A DNA stretch of 64,000 nucleotides, from contig JANATG010000014.1 of assembly GCA_029449235.1 (NCBI GenBank), positions 620,001 through 684,000 on the forward strand. Direction: 5' to 3'. Under the pieces are notes generated by a model. The model was not told the DNA's origin. It saw only the letters and a list, made by a program, of their open reading frames with translations, and ran no database searches. Shown here one piece after another: positions 21,572 to 31,401 of this stretch (the first letter of the stretch is position 1; each line of letters begins with the position of its first letter). A program made the position numbers and the translations under genes. This stretch comes from Linnemannia schmuckeri. Lineage: Eukaryota > Mortierellomycota > Mortierellomycetes > Mortierellales > Mortierellaceae.

Positions 21572-23029
21572 ATGACTACGACACACCCGCTCGACATCCC
21601 GGAGATCATCGCTCGCATTGGAGAGTTCATTCCCCTCTGGCAGCAGGATGCATACTCCCACTTTCACTTTCGGCCGAAGGCACTCCTCGATGCAGCTGCA
21701 GTCTCGAGGTCCTTTCGTCAGGCCCTCCTGCCCGTCCTCTGGTACACTTGCGACATGTCCCCACTTGAGAGCAACGTGCCCTTCGAGGTCTTTGTCCGAT
21801 ACAGCTACCACTTTCGTATCCTCTATCAGACCCTTCCCCTTGCACCTAGTCCTCTGCCCTGTACGCGATTGCTGGATCTGACCATCTCTGGTTGCGACCC
21901 CGAGACACGCCAACTGGTCCGTAACAATACTCAACTGCGACGACTGCGCTGGAGCGGACCGACAGCCTACTGCCTTGATGATATCCCTTTTCTAGAGAAG
22001 GACATGGTCGAGGGGTTGACTGCTCTAGAGAGCCTTCACCTGTCAGAATGGGATCTGGGACGAAGGTGGGCATTGATTCCCTTGTTGGTGTCTGTGCGGT
22101 CCACTTTGAGGACTTTGTCCCTTGACGCCGTAAGCGGGGGAGTCGACTCAGCCAATCACATCGATACACCACTACCACCACCATCTCTTCTTTGCGATAA
22201 CGCATTCTCAACGGAAATGTCCTCAGTAACAACAACCTTACCATCTCCACATGTTCTTCGTCTCCGAGACCTCACGCTGCACCTCCAATACACCCAGTCA
22301 AAATTTCTCCTCGACCTGGTCTGTCTCTGTCCCGAGCTCGAAACGCTCACCCTTGTCGCCGCCTGTGACGCAAACATCGGAATCCTGTGCGACAACCTCA
22401 AGAAGTATTGCCCTCGACTCCAAACGCTTAAAATCGATGGACTTTATTTCGGGTTATTCGACACTTACCGCGTTCTGCCAGACCGACAACTTGCAGCTCT
22501 AATCCTCAGCACCTTGAAGGACGATGACTGTGACATACGACGGGATATCTGGGACAGGACCAACGACATGAAGCAATGGGAGGATTTCGAGAACTACGAC
22601 AAGAACCCTTGGAGCGATGATTCACTGCAACAAGGGCTGGTCCATTTAACGGCGGACATCCATGGATTTGAGCCACACTTTACCGAGGCTCTCATGCAGT
22701 GTGGAAACACCTTAAAGTCATTACGCCTTTCCATTCGCCATGACCATTCGGACCATGACAATGACAACAACGACGACGCCAACGCCAACGATGAATTCTC
22801 GACAACGCACAAACGGACGGATCTTGTCAGGGACCAGGCACAGCTCAGTCGGATCTTGAGTGCGTGCCCACATCTAGAAAGGGTGACGTTGCTGTATGAA
22901 GACACAGTCTTGCCTGATCCTTTGTTGTTTGGCGTCAAGGATATAGGAACTCACATTGGAGGTCTGGAAGGAGGTCCAGTAGTCACAGTCAATGTCACCG
23001 AGTCTGACTTTGTCCCAATGCTCCATTGA
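21572..23029 (+). CDS. Short F-box/LRR-like protein, 485 aa
   Basis: Single exon. F-box-like start at residues about 6-55 (LDIPEIIARIGEFIP, then AAAVSRSFRQALLPVLWYTC). LRR-like units are more regular than in most neighbours: CTRLLDLTISGCDPETRQLV, ALESLHLSEWDLG, TLRTLSLDAVSGG, LRLRDLTLHLQY, CPELETLTLVAAC and CPRLQTLKIDGLYF. At 485 aa it is much shorter than the 650-760 aa typical here. It lacks the C-terminal LRGSV...HWPxLxxAEF block and ends soon after an ACPHLERVTLLYED unit. Either it is a natural short subtype or its 3' end was lost and replaced by a new stop. Confidence 0.8.
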   Translation: MTTTHPLDIPEIIARIGEFIPLWQQDAYSHFHFRPKALLDAAAVSRSFRQALLPVLWYTCDMSPLESNVPFEVFVRYSYHFRILYQTLPLAPSPLPCTRLLDLTISGCDPETRQLVRNNTQLRRLRWSGPTAYCLDDIPFLEKDMVEGLTALESLHLSEWDLGRRWALIPLLVSVRSTLRTLSLDAVSGGVDSANHIDTPLPPPSLLCDNAFSTEMSSVTTTLPSPHVLRLRDLTLHLQYTQSKFLLDLVCLCPELETLTLVAACDANIGILCDNLKKYCPRLQTLKIDGLYFGLFDTYRVLPDRQLAALILSTLKDDDCDIRRDIWDRTNDMKQWEDFENYDKNPWSDDSLQQGLVHLTADIHGFEPHFTEALMQCGNTLKSLRLSIRHDHSDHDNDNNDDANANDEFSTTHKRTDLVRDQAQLSRILSACPHLERVTLLYEDTVLPDPLLFGVKDIGTHIGGLEGGPVVTVNVTESDFVPMLH

Positions 23030-24396
23030 CCTATGACGGCTAAAGTTGGCTTGGGACAAGTGGTGAGAGGGAAAGTAAAGGACTGAAACTGATATGGACG
23101 CACTTGCGATCACGGCCTGACAAGCTGCGATACCACCCAACAGCACTACTATCATAGGTCTTTGGAGGCAATGGTTAACATCAGGTCACAACAGCCTCCT
23201 TACGTTCAACGTAGTTTCTCCTTTGTATTCTACTCTTGAGACGTTACCTTGCAGCCTCCTTACGCAAAACACGACGGTCCAATTCAGCCTCGGTGATCCA
23301 CACCACAACAAATAAAACATTCGTCTTTAGCGCAGTCGGATCCTTTTACTCCCAAGGGTAAGTGCTACTGAAGACGTCGTCCGCTCCCATGGAAGCCATA
23401 GAGCGATCATTTTTTTGAGTAGTTACAACAGAGGGATTCGCATGAATAATAAGGGGGTGATGGTGAAGAATGTAAGTCTGCACTTGACGAACAAGCGGGT
23501 TCTCATTTTATCCGTGTTTGTTTTTCCTTCGCACTTTTTTTGTAAGCTGAGCAGTTAAGGATCGACGGGAGAAAGATAAAAAAAATTGGAGGCGAGAGTA
23601 AAAATAATAATGAAGGAAGCGTACGCGTTCATTTGTGGTTGATAGGAATGTCTGCAAATGGCTTATAGTGATCGCGTGCTATGACATGGTAGCGAACACC
23701 AAAACGAGAAAAAAAGAGGCCACTGCGGTGTTTATCGAGTGAGATATTACCTTCTATCAAAATGGTTTTGGATTGATTGTGTGCATGATCAGTTATTAGT
23801 ATTCAAAGGGCTCTTGTATGTCTGTAAGAGTGTCTTCCTTCCTTGCCTTCGTTTACATTTCTCGGATGGTTCGATTCTTTCTTTTTCGGAGCTGAAATAT
23901 CCTTTAGGGAATATATTTTGCCGTTGTTCCAGGCCACCATTAGCCGTAAAAAAAAAAAAAAAGAAAAAAAAATAAAGTCGTGATCCACTACACCCACCCC
24001 CTCCAACTTCCACTCTCCCAAAAACATACACTTGCGCGCATTGTCCTCTCTCAATCTTTACTTCTCCTTGACTTCTTCCTCACCCACTCACTCCCTCGTC
24101 CGACTAAGCACGTTTCTTTGTTTCTCTCTTCTCTTTCTTATTTCCCCCTCCCCTCCCCCTCCCCTTATTCCCCTTCTTCCATCCGTTCGGTCGTCGAATT
24201 TTTGTATCCTATTGGTTTATCTCGTTGACCTTTCGTCTTCATTCAGGCTACATTACTCACTTACATCACCAACTTCACCATCACCTCCAAATAAGCTCAT
24301 TCCTCCTTCAACTCATCCTCCACTCTTACCTTCCGTTTCCAACCTCGCCAACCCTCTTGTCCAACTTCACATTATACACGCTACAAAAAGAGAGAT
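23030..24396. other. Long intergenic region; no convincing gene
   Basis: 1.37 kb without a supported gene. CAGCCTCCTTACG occurs twice (about 23191 and 23252). On the minus strand, 23398 down to about 23245 reads MASMGADDVFSSTYPWE, a stop, then a short open stretch ending before a GTAACG, too little to call. An A-rich run lies at about 23948-23972. From about 24040 to 24260 the plus strand is strongly pyrimidine-rich, and it leads to the ATG at 24397, so it is probably that gene's promoter and 5' UTR. Confidence 0.4.
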
Positions 24397-26688
24397 ATGC
24401 ACCCGTTAAGGCTGCCTGAGCTTCGAATGCTCATAGGCCAGTACCTGCCACAACGAGACATCCTTGCCTGTATCCTCGTCTGCAAGGCCTGGCACGCAGA
24501 CTTTCAATCGCTCCTCTTCCGGTCCATCACTCTCGATGATGCCACCCTCCGCCTCATCTCCAAAGAGGCGTTACACCAACACGCCCACTTGATCCGGCAC
24601 CTTGTCCTCTCGGAGCCCATGCGGCTGACCATCGGGTCCTTCAACCCCAACTTTGTCTGCTGTCCCCCAATACCAACAACACAAACATATCCTCAATCGC
24701 CTCAGCCCAGCACACCACCACCGTCAACAGCAACCTTCGCTCCAACAACAGACATCGCCACCAAATGTCCGTCGCCATCATACCGCTTTCCTTGTTCAAC
24801 TGCCTGTCGAAACCTCCTTACCCTCGACATCCACCCATCGCTCCTCTTCCGACGTCGCGTTCATGAACAAATTCCCAAATACAAGATCCCTATTGTTGGA
24901 ACAGATCGATACAACGACATTCAAGATGATTTCTGGTGCCTCCAGTCGACCGACGCATGTATCCGGCTCATTCAACAAAACCCTAACCTTCAATCGCTGA
25001 CGGAATCCTTTGACGAGATGTCGCCTTTTCATCGTATCCGCTTCACCAAACAACTCTGTGAACTTCAACATCATAATCTACGCATCATGCACCTGTCCAA
25101 GTGGGAAGTCTCCCCATCAGAGCTCAACCTTTTGGTCGAGAACTCGCGAAATCTTTTCTTGCTTAGATTCTCCAAGCTGACGCTCAAGAACGGCACCGGA
25201 GTCGCAGTCGGGTTGCGATCATCCTCCCCTTCTGTCGCAGGAACAGTCTTCTCTCCGCAACTACAGCCGCTTTCTTCTCCTGCCACGCCGATACTGAACC
25301 TCCAGCACCTCAAGGTCCTCGTCATGACTCACGCGACGTTCCAGATGTCTGAGCTGAGAATTGAGGCACCAGACCTTGTAGTCATTAATGTTTCCTTCAG
25401 TCAAGTCCAATGCAACAACGCCTGGTCGTCATCACCCAACATTGTCTGGAACACACCTAGCCTTCAGCAACTCATTCACAACCGAACCGAGCGATCGATC
25501 GGTACAGCCAGCCTCCTCTCCAGCCCACGCGCCCTTCGCGCCGCATCGTTCGCGGATTACGAACTACCTGCCCAACTGACGACCGAGATTGTCACGAAAC
25601 AGGGCCAGAACCTTCAGAGTCTTCGCCTTGCCTGCTTCACAGGAGTTACGCCAGCTGATCTAAAGCTAGTTTTGACGAGCTGTCCGAACTTGGTCAACTT
25701 GTGCGGGCCCGAGATTAGGATGTGGGCAGGAGATTTGGTTCCAGTTGCTGTCGATGGACTGCACCCGCTTGTTTCACCTTCACCAACCTCACATGGAGTA
25801 GGAAGAGCAGGATTAGGAAGCGCAACGGTAGAAAGTGGGGGAGGCGATGGTGTGTACACGGCACGAAGAAGACGAGTTGAAGAGCCAAAGGAGCACCAGG
25901 ATGATCAGGAGATGTCTTGGAGATGTAGTGAGGTACCTTCCCAGCCTAACTCTGATAACACTTACATATTCCCAACCATGCCTCAGGACAGCAGCAGTCA
26001 GAAGGAGTGGGTCTGCCAAAACCTAGAGAGGCTCTCTATCTATGTGTCATTGGAGCCTGTACAGGAGGATGACGAGATGATGTGCTATCCCTGCAACATC
26101 CAAGAGCATGGATATGGGAACGGACAAGGTGTACCCTCGTCGTCGTTGGTTTTTGACAAAGAAACGCAAGCACGACTCTTCAATCGACAACAACCACATA
26201 GTCTACAGCAGGACCATCAACAGAAGCAGAGCTGGCATTACTTTCAGCATCGTTTCCACCAGCAGCACCAACAAAAACACCATCGACAGCATCAAGAAGC
26301 AACTGCTGACCGAGCCCGAGTTGCCTTTTTGAATCAACTCTCCAAGTTGAGGCGTCTGAAGTATCTGGACCTCAGTGGAGAGCATGTTGAGAAGGCGAAT
26401 CTAGTACAGATCGGACTTCCTTGGACTTTGTCGGGTGGCATTGAGCAATTGGCAACCCTCCGCGAGCTGGAGCATATCGCTGTGACAGGATGGGTCGAGC
26501 AGATGGGGCCTGAAGAGATTAAGTGGATGAAGCAGACGTGGCTCAAGCTTCAGCATGTTTCGTTGTTGAAGACAGACTCACCAGGCATCTCTCGGTTCCA
26601 AGGCCTTTTGGCAAAGATGTGGCCCGATCTGACTGTTCAGGACAAGGCTAGAAATAAAGGGTCTTGCCCACCGCTCTATTTGCGTTGA
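24397..26688 (+). CDS. F-box/LRR-like protein with His/Gln-rich linker, 763 aa
   Basis: Single exon starting directly with the F-box (MHPLRLPELRMLIGQYLPQR, then CILVCKAWHADFQSLLFRSI). The LRR-like body includes CRNLLTLDIHPS, LFLLRFSKLTLKN, LQHLKVLVMTHATF, LQSLRLACFTGVTPADLKLV and CPNLVNLCGPE. The Pro/Thr-rich insertion at about 85-125 and the Gln/His-rich stretch at about 600-640 (QQDHQQKQ, then HRFHQQHQQKHHRQH) look disordered. After it comes a regular LRR end (LSKLRRLKYLDLSGEH, LATLRELEHIAVTGW, IKWMKQTWLKLQHVSLL). This end is WMxxxWxxLxxV, a variant of the family C-terminal block. It is followed 213 bp later by another plus-strand member. Confidence 0.85.
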   Translation: MHPLRLPELRMLIGQYLPQRDILACILVCKAWHADFQSLLFRSITLDDATLRLISKEALHQHAHLIRHLVLSEPMRLTIGSFNPNFVCCPPIPTTQTYPQSPQPSTPPPSTATFAPTTDIATKCPSPSYRFPCSTACRNLLTLDIHPSLLFRRRVHEQIPKYKIPIVGTDRYNDIQDDFWCLQSTDACIRLIQQNPNLQSLTESFDEMSPFHRIRFTKQLCELQHHNLRIMHLSKWEVSPSELNLLVENSRNLFLLRFSKLTLKNGTGVAVGLRSSSPSVAGTVFSPQLQPLSSPATPILNLQHLKVLVMTHATFQMSELRIEAPDLVVINVSFSQVQCNNAWSSSPNIVWNTPSLQQLIHNRTERSIGTASLLSSPRALRAASFADYELPAQLTTEIVTKQGQNLQSLRLACFTGVTPADLKLVLTSCPNLVNLCGPEIRMWAGDLVPVAVDGLHPLVSPSPTSHGVGRAGLGSATVESGGGDGVYTARRRRVEEPKEHQDDQEMSWRCSEVPSQPNSDNTYIFPTMPQDSSSQKEWVCQNLERLSIYVSLEPVQEDDEMMCYPCNIQEHGYGNGQGVPSSSLVFDKETQARLFNRQQPHSLQQDHQQKQSWHYFQHRFHQQHQQKHHRQHQEATADRARVAFLNQLSKLRRLKYLDLSGEHVEKANLVQIGLPWTLSGGIEQLATLRELEHIAVTGWVEQMGPEEIKWMKQTWLKLQHVSLLKTDSPGISRFQGLLAKMWPDLTVQDKARNKGSCPPLYLR

Positions 26689-26901
26689 TTTACCCTTTGG
26701 TTGCGTCTGCCTTCTCGCATTTTGCGCGTTGTTTGCTATTGAATATGAGGATGCAATTGGCCCGTTGGCTTCATACATGTGGGCATCAAATGCGTGTCAA
26801 AGTCACGTGCATGTTGTACCAGACGCGCGATAATTTATTTATTTTTTTTGTTGTTTTGTTTGCTTCTTCCCTCCTCTCGTCCCCTTCCATCCACAACGAC
26901 A

Positions 26902-29900
26902 ATGGCATCCTCAACAAGCTCCTCACCGCCACCACTATCACCACTCCCGTCCAACTACATCCCAGACAGCGATGTCATCACCATCACTACTATGAACGAC
27001 TCTCCAGCCAACAAACTCCCACCAGAGATCCTCGAACGCATTCTGCACCATGTCACCATCGCCTCTCTACCCTCCTGCTGTCTCGTCAACAAGCTTTGGT
27101 CGCTCTGCGCACGCCCGTTCCTGTGGAGAACCATCTCGCCGCAGGATATCAACGACGAAGGCTTTATTACACAGTTTGCCAACAACTATCAACACGTCCG
27201 GGATCTAAAGATTTATGTGCCTTGCGATACAACTGTCCACCAGGAGCTCCTCAAACCTTCTCCTTCCGAATCTTCAGCAACTTCCTCCAATACAATGAGA
27301 ACAACCACCACAGTAGCAACGAAACAGGAACACCCTGCAGAAGAGGACGACGATGAAGACAACGAGAAATCAACTATCACTGCGACCAAGACCCTCCTTG
27401 ATTGTCAACGACTCACGGACCTTCACCTCCACTATAGCGCGAGCCTAATCCATACTCTGCCTCACTTCCGGGACACCCACCACCGCCTCAGCGTTGCACC
27501 TGCCATCCGACTGATGATCAAATCTGCAGAAAAGGTCATCGAGAACAACGTCAGCAGTCTCCGGAATTTCAGAGTCACGGGTCTCTGCTTCCCTGTCGGT
27601 GAACCCATCCTGAAGTTGATTGAAAGGATGCCCCAACTCGAGACGCTCTCATTCCTGAAATGGGTGGACTATGAGGGTGAGGAGTTTTTCCGCATGATGG
27701 TCTCGGCTCCACCCACACTCGAAGAGTTGTCCATTGAATTGACGGATCTTACAGTCAGCTATTCTGCCATTGTGCTTCTCTATGGGTGGAGACATATCTA
27801 TGACAAGCACCAGAAGAAACTTTTGGCCGCCATCGGCAATTCATCCACAACTCGGGAACAACCTGGAGCAGGATCAGCAATACCAACATTGCCAGAGGAT
27901 TCAGCCGAAGGATCAGAGGCGTTGACGGTAGAAGGAGGAGAAGCTAGTGTGAATGAGGCAGAGGACTTTATCCCAGGCACGCGGACGACGCCTAGTTTTG
28001 CCGTCATGTCCGCCAATACGCTTGCAGGAACAAAGCCTCTCAACAGATTGACCAACATCAAATCCTTGAGGCTGGATCGGTCGACTCTCAACACCCAGTT
28101 CTTGCTTCGACTTGCTGCAGTGATGCCTGAGCTCAAGGCGCTGTCGTTGAAGCAAATCTACGGGATTGGGAGCGATGATGACATGATGTGGGACATGGAG
28201 ACGGAATCTGTTGCATCGGAGGATATGGACATGCCGGCTGACTTTTTTGGTGGACTTCAAGCCATGGGACAAAATCCCTTTGCCCTAGCTGGCGGACCCC
28301 TAGGACTAGAATCCGACTCTGAAGGTGGGCCTGTGGGTGGGGAGGAACCAGACGATCTGCCTGATCTTATCCCAGCATTCGATGAACACAACACTCAAGT
28401 CGTTGACGAGGACCCTGAGGAAGGTTCTAATGATGATGTACCGGACCTTGTATCAGTGAAAGGAGATTCCGATGACGATGTGCCAGATTTAGAGCCCGTG
28501 ACCAGTCCTTTGCATGTTGTCAACCCGGACGCGGGAAGTCCGACAGCACAGAGTCAACAACCAGCAGGAGCCATTACCTCACCGCACGCCCTGGATGAAG
28601 ACGAGATGGATTATGAGGATGAGGATGACGATTACGAGGATGACTTTATGTATGATCCATACGTCGACTATAGCGAGGATGAGGTCGATTACGAGGACGA
28701 CATCTGGGGCGGCGGTGGCGGCGGTGCACATTACCCCATGATGAGCATGGGCAGCGTCCTTGCGCAGCATGTCCCGCCACCTATGCCACACTCGAGCACA
28801 CAAGGGGCCACGGCTCTGTCTAAGGCCTTCCGGACTCTACATCCGCTTTGCCCCAAGATCAACACTTTTGACTTTTCAGGAAGTCGCTCGGAGGCGATGA
28901 GCGAGTCGTTTTTTGATGTGATCTGTGAGCTTTGGGGTACTGGATCGGACGCGGACTCTACGACTTCTGAACCCCAGTCAACACATACTGGACTCAAGGT
29001 TCTGAATGCTGCAGATGTATGCAAGGTCGAGTCCAAGTTCTTTTCATCTATCAGTCAGCGCTGCAGCACCACTTTGACTAGTCTAGATCTGTCCTTGGGC
29101 CCCAAGATGATGTGGCAGTTGCGGTCATCTGCCTACGAGATCGAGGTTCGTCAGGGCACATACTACGACGAGATCCTACAGATTTTGATGACTTGTTCGG
29201 CGTTAGAGCATCTTCTTGTGGGACCGTACCCGGTCGACGGTAGGACGATTGCGGCACAGAAAACCGACTGGGTTGCCACCCAACTTCGCACGCTCCAGCT
29301 TTGCGTTGAGTTTGATGCGCCCTCGGCTCTGGTCTATGAGGAAACGGCCGAGAAAGAGGTTCGACAGGTTCTGACCAAGGTTTGTCAACAACTGGGACGG
29401 CTTTCTCGATTGGTGAGTTTGACGTTGGGAGGCGGGCGCCCTGTCTCGACGGACAGTGCAGGAGACCGAGTGATGGATTCTGCCAACGTCTTTGGAGGCT
29501 ACATTCGAGGAATTGCGAGACCGGGATCGAACGAAACGCCTCGAAAGTATATTGACCTGAAACTGTCGTCGGGGTTGGAGCACCTGGCAGGGCTGGAGGC
29601 GCTCGAGACATTGGACATTGTGTTTCTGGGGCCCCATGGTTTACGACAGGAAGCTGAGTTGGAGTGGGTGTTGACCCATTGGCCAAAGCTGCGTATGATC
29701 ACGGGTTTCTGGGATCGGGCCAAGTTGAGGACGTCTGTCCGAAAGTATCGCGAGGACCTCAAGGCACCCGCTACCACGCCCACCACTGGACCGGGAGCGT
29801 ACTTTGCCAAGAAGCGACAAGAGCAAGGGGTTCGTCTGAGACCCGACTTGGAGCTATCGATTGATCCCAAAGTTATACGGTTGAACCGGCGAAAGGTCCA

Positions 29901-30351
29901 TGTCGATGTTCACCTGCTGGACGATCTGTTTATGGAAGAAGGCATGGAGACTCATGCGATTATCCAGGAGAATGGGATCCATAAGATGTATACCCCTGCG
30001 GCTCGGAAGGCGATTGAGGCAAAGAAGGCTGTGAAAGCCAACGCGGCAGCAGCTACTGCCACGGTGGAGAATGAAACTGAGGATGAGGATGAGCCTATGG
30101 ATGATGATGGTGACGAGGAATACACTGATGTCTCGGACGAGAACGAGGAAGAGGAGGATAATGAGAGCGATAGTGATGAGGGTGTGCCGGGAGTTACTCG
30201 TTTCAACTGGTACGTCCGGTATATTGGCGGAGCGGCGCATGCACCATGGGATGCTGGCCACGGTGGGATCCGTAACGGTGAGCTGATGACTGAGGTGATG
30301 CGGCCTCGTGAAGGCGGTCGTTCGCCTTCACCCTTGGGCACCTGGTATTAA
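26902..30351 (+). CDS. Very long F-box/LRR-like protein with acidic domain, 1149 aa
   Basis: Single exon. I start at ATG 26902; the frame is open to 26779, but that stretch crosses an AT-rich TATA-like element (about 26826-26840). The F-box is the most canonical in the window (LPPEILERILHHVTIASLPS, then CCLVNKLWSLCARPFLWRTI). LRR units include LRNFRVTGLCFPVGEPILKL, LKSLRLDRSTLNTQFLL and MPELKALSLKQIYGIG. A ~190-residue Asp/Glu-rich insertion (about 420-615) contains three copies of DD[LV]PDL and a DEDEMDYEDEDDDYEDD block. The LRRs then resume (LKVLNAADVCKVESKFF, TTLTSLDLSLG, CSALEHLLVGPYPVDG), ending with LEWVLTHWPKLRMITGFW. A second acidic block (ETEDEDEPMDDD) precedes the C-terminus. The acid-rich segments are typical of disordered interaction regions. 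Confidence 0.85.
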   Translation: MASSTSSSPPPLSPLPSNYIPDSDVITITTMNDSPANKLPPEILERILHHVTIASLPSCCLVNKLWSLCARPFLWRTISPQDINDEGFITQFANNYQHVRDLKIYVPCDTTVHQELLKPSPSESSATSSNTMRTTTTVATKQEHPAEEDDDEDNEKSTITATKTLLDCQRLTDLHLHYSASLIHTLPHFRDTHHRLSVAPAIRLMIKSAEKVIENNVSSLRNFRVTGLCFPVGEPILKLIERMPQLETLSFLKWVDYEGEEFFRMMVSAPPTLEELSIELTDLTVSYSAIVLLYGWRHIYDKHQKKLLAAIGNSSTTREQPGAGSAIPTLPEDSAEGSEALTVEGGEASVNEAEDFIPGTRTTPSFAVMSANTLAGTKPLNRLTNIKSLRLDRSTLNTQFLLRLAAVMPELKALSLKQIYGIGSDDDMMWDMETESVASEDMDMPADFFGGLQAMGQNPFALAGGPLGLESDSEGGPVGGEEPDDLPDLIPAFDEHNTQVVDEDPEEGSNDDVPDLVSVKGDSDDDVPDLEPVTSPLHVVNPDAGSPTAQSQQPAGAITSPHALDEDEMDYEDEDDDYEDDFMYDPYVDYSEDEVDYEDDIWGGGGGGAHYPMMSMGSVLAQHVPPPMPHSSTQGATALSKAFRTLHPLCPKINTFDFSGSRSEAMSESFFDVICELWGTGSDADSTTSEPQSTHTGLKVLNAADVCKVESKFFSSISQRCSTTLTSLDLSLGPKMMWQLRSSAYEIEVRQGTYYDEILQILMTCSALEHLLVGPYPVDGRTIAAQKTDWVATQLRTLQLCVEFDAPSALVYEETAEKEVRQVLTKVCQQLGRLSRLVSLTLGGGRPVSTDSAGDRVMDSANVFGGYIRGIARPGSNETPRKYIDLKLSSGLEHLAGLEALETLDIVFLGPHGLRQEAELEWVLTHWPKLRMITGFWDRAKLRTSVRKYREDLKAPATTPTTGPGAYFAKKRQEQGVRLRPDLELSIDPKVIRLNRRKVHVDVHLLDDLFMEEGMETHAIIQENGIHKMYTPAARKAIEAKKAVKANAAAATATVENETEDEDEPMDDDGDEEYTDVSDENEEEEDNESDSDEGVPGVTRFNWYVRYIGGAAHAPWDAGHGGIRNGELMTEVMRPREGGRSPSPLGTWY

Positions 30352-30489
30352 AATATACCTGTGCGCAGATTTCGTTGGATACAATTTTACGTAAGAATAT
30401 TACAGATTAGTTTTTATTAAGAGTTGCTGTGTGAACAGAAGGAGTAAAAGAAAAAGATGGACTTCGGGCTGAAATAGTGCTATTTTTTC

Positions 30490-31401
30490 CTAGAGGGCTT
30501 GCGAGGTTTCGCGTCTGCAAGAGTCGGAGGGGGTTGGAGCGACAGCAGCTTTGGGGGGAGTAGTAATCGAGGCACCTTTTGTGGAAGTTGCAGAAGAGCT
30601 ACGGAAGCCCCAGTTTCCGAACCAGCTTGATGAAGTAGCTGCTTCTGGTGTAACTTTAGCTGTTGAAGAGGCAACTTGGTTCTCGAGATCATCATTCTTG
30701 GCCCACATCAGTGGTACCGGCCCACGTTCATACTCCTTACGGATATAATCCTCCTGATCCTGGGACAGTTTGGGTCTTCCGGCCAGTGAAGGTGGGACTG
30801 CCATCCAGCCTGTGAAGAATGAGCTTCCTGTTGTTGTTGTTGTGGAGGGTTTTGAGGCGGCAGCAGGAATGATGGTGGTGACGACTTTTACGGTAGAGGG
30901 TTCGGATCCGTCGTAGGCGTTAAATCGTTGCATCTCGAATTCGTAGGGTGTTGAGAACATTGTTGGGCTCTCAAGGACGAAACCGTTTGAAGAGGCAGTG
31001 GGGGAGCCGGAGGAGTGGCGAAGGGTTGTGTTGAAGAATGAAGGGTCCGTCAATGGGTCCGAGAATCCACCATCAGAGGTGGAGGCATGGAGGGAAGCAA
31101 TATCGACTTCTTGGAATGCCAAGGAATTAGAACGGTGATGGCGGCCGACGGTGTTGGAAATGATGCCCCCGGTATGGGAAGTGTTGAGGTGGAGGGCTTG
31201 TGGGAGTGCTGGGAGTGGTGCGGTTGTTATAGTTGTGTTGGAGGAGGGGTCTTCCACGGTGTTGAAGTCCGTGTCTGGGTGTGAGTGGGAGGACTTGAGG
31301 GTTTTTGTGGAGTGAAGTGTGGGTGTTGTGGTGGGCGAGGCTGTAAGGGCGATTGCGATAGAGACGTGGGCGTCTTTTTGGTCTGTGTTGTTGGACATCA
31401 T
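30490..31401 (-). CDS. Unrecognised Ser/Thr-rich protein, 303 aa
   Basis: A single open exon from ATG 31401 to TAG at 30490-30492. I do not recognise a family. About 30% of residues are Ser or Thr, spread in low-complexity runs. The least biased part (residues about 190-240) reads SSFFTGWMAVPPSLAGRPKL, then SQDQEDYIRKEYERGPVPLM, and may be the conserved core; WFGNWGFRSSS follows. No signal peptide or membrane segment is visible. It is convergent with the long F-box gene and divergent from Arb1, with ~1 kb of promoter-like DNA between. Codon usage and GC resemble the neighbouring genes, supporting a real gene. Confidence 0.65.
   Translation of the reverse strand: MMSNNTDQKDAHVSIAIALTASPTTTPTLHSTKTLKSSHSHPDTDFNTVEDPSSNTTITTAPLPALPQALHLNTSHTGGIISNTVGRHHRSNSLAFQEVDIASLHASTSDGGFSDPLTDPSFFNTTLRHSSGSPTASSNGFVLESPTMFSTPYEFEMQRFNAYDGSEPSTVKVVTTIIPAAASKPSTTTTTGSSFFTGWMAVPPSLAGRPKLSQDQEDYIRKEYERGPVPLMWAKNDDLENQVASSTAKVTPEAATSSSWFGNWGFRSSSATSTKGASITTPPKAAVAPTPSDSCRRETSQAL

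Noticed and set aside
23245..23398. Small minus-strand exon (MASMGADDVFSS..., stop, then LDRRVLRKEAAR) followed by a GT donor
   Set aside because: It has an in-frame stop and no convincing second exon or family; evidence too thin for a gene call.
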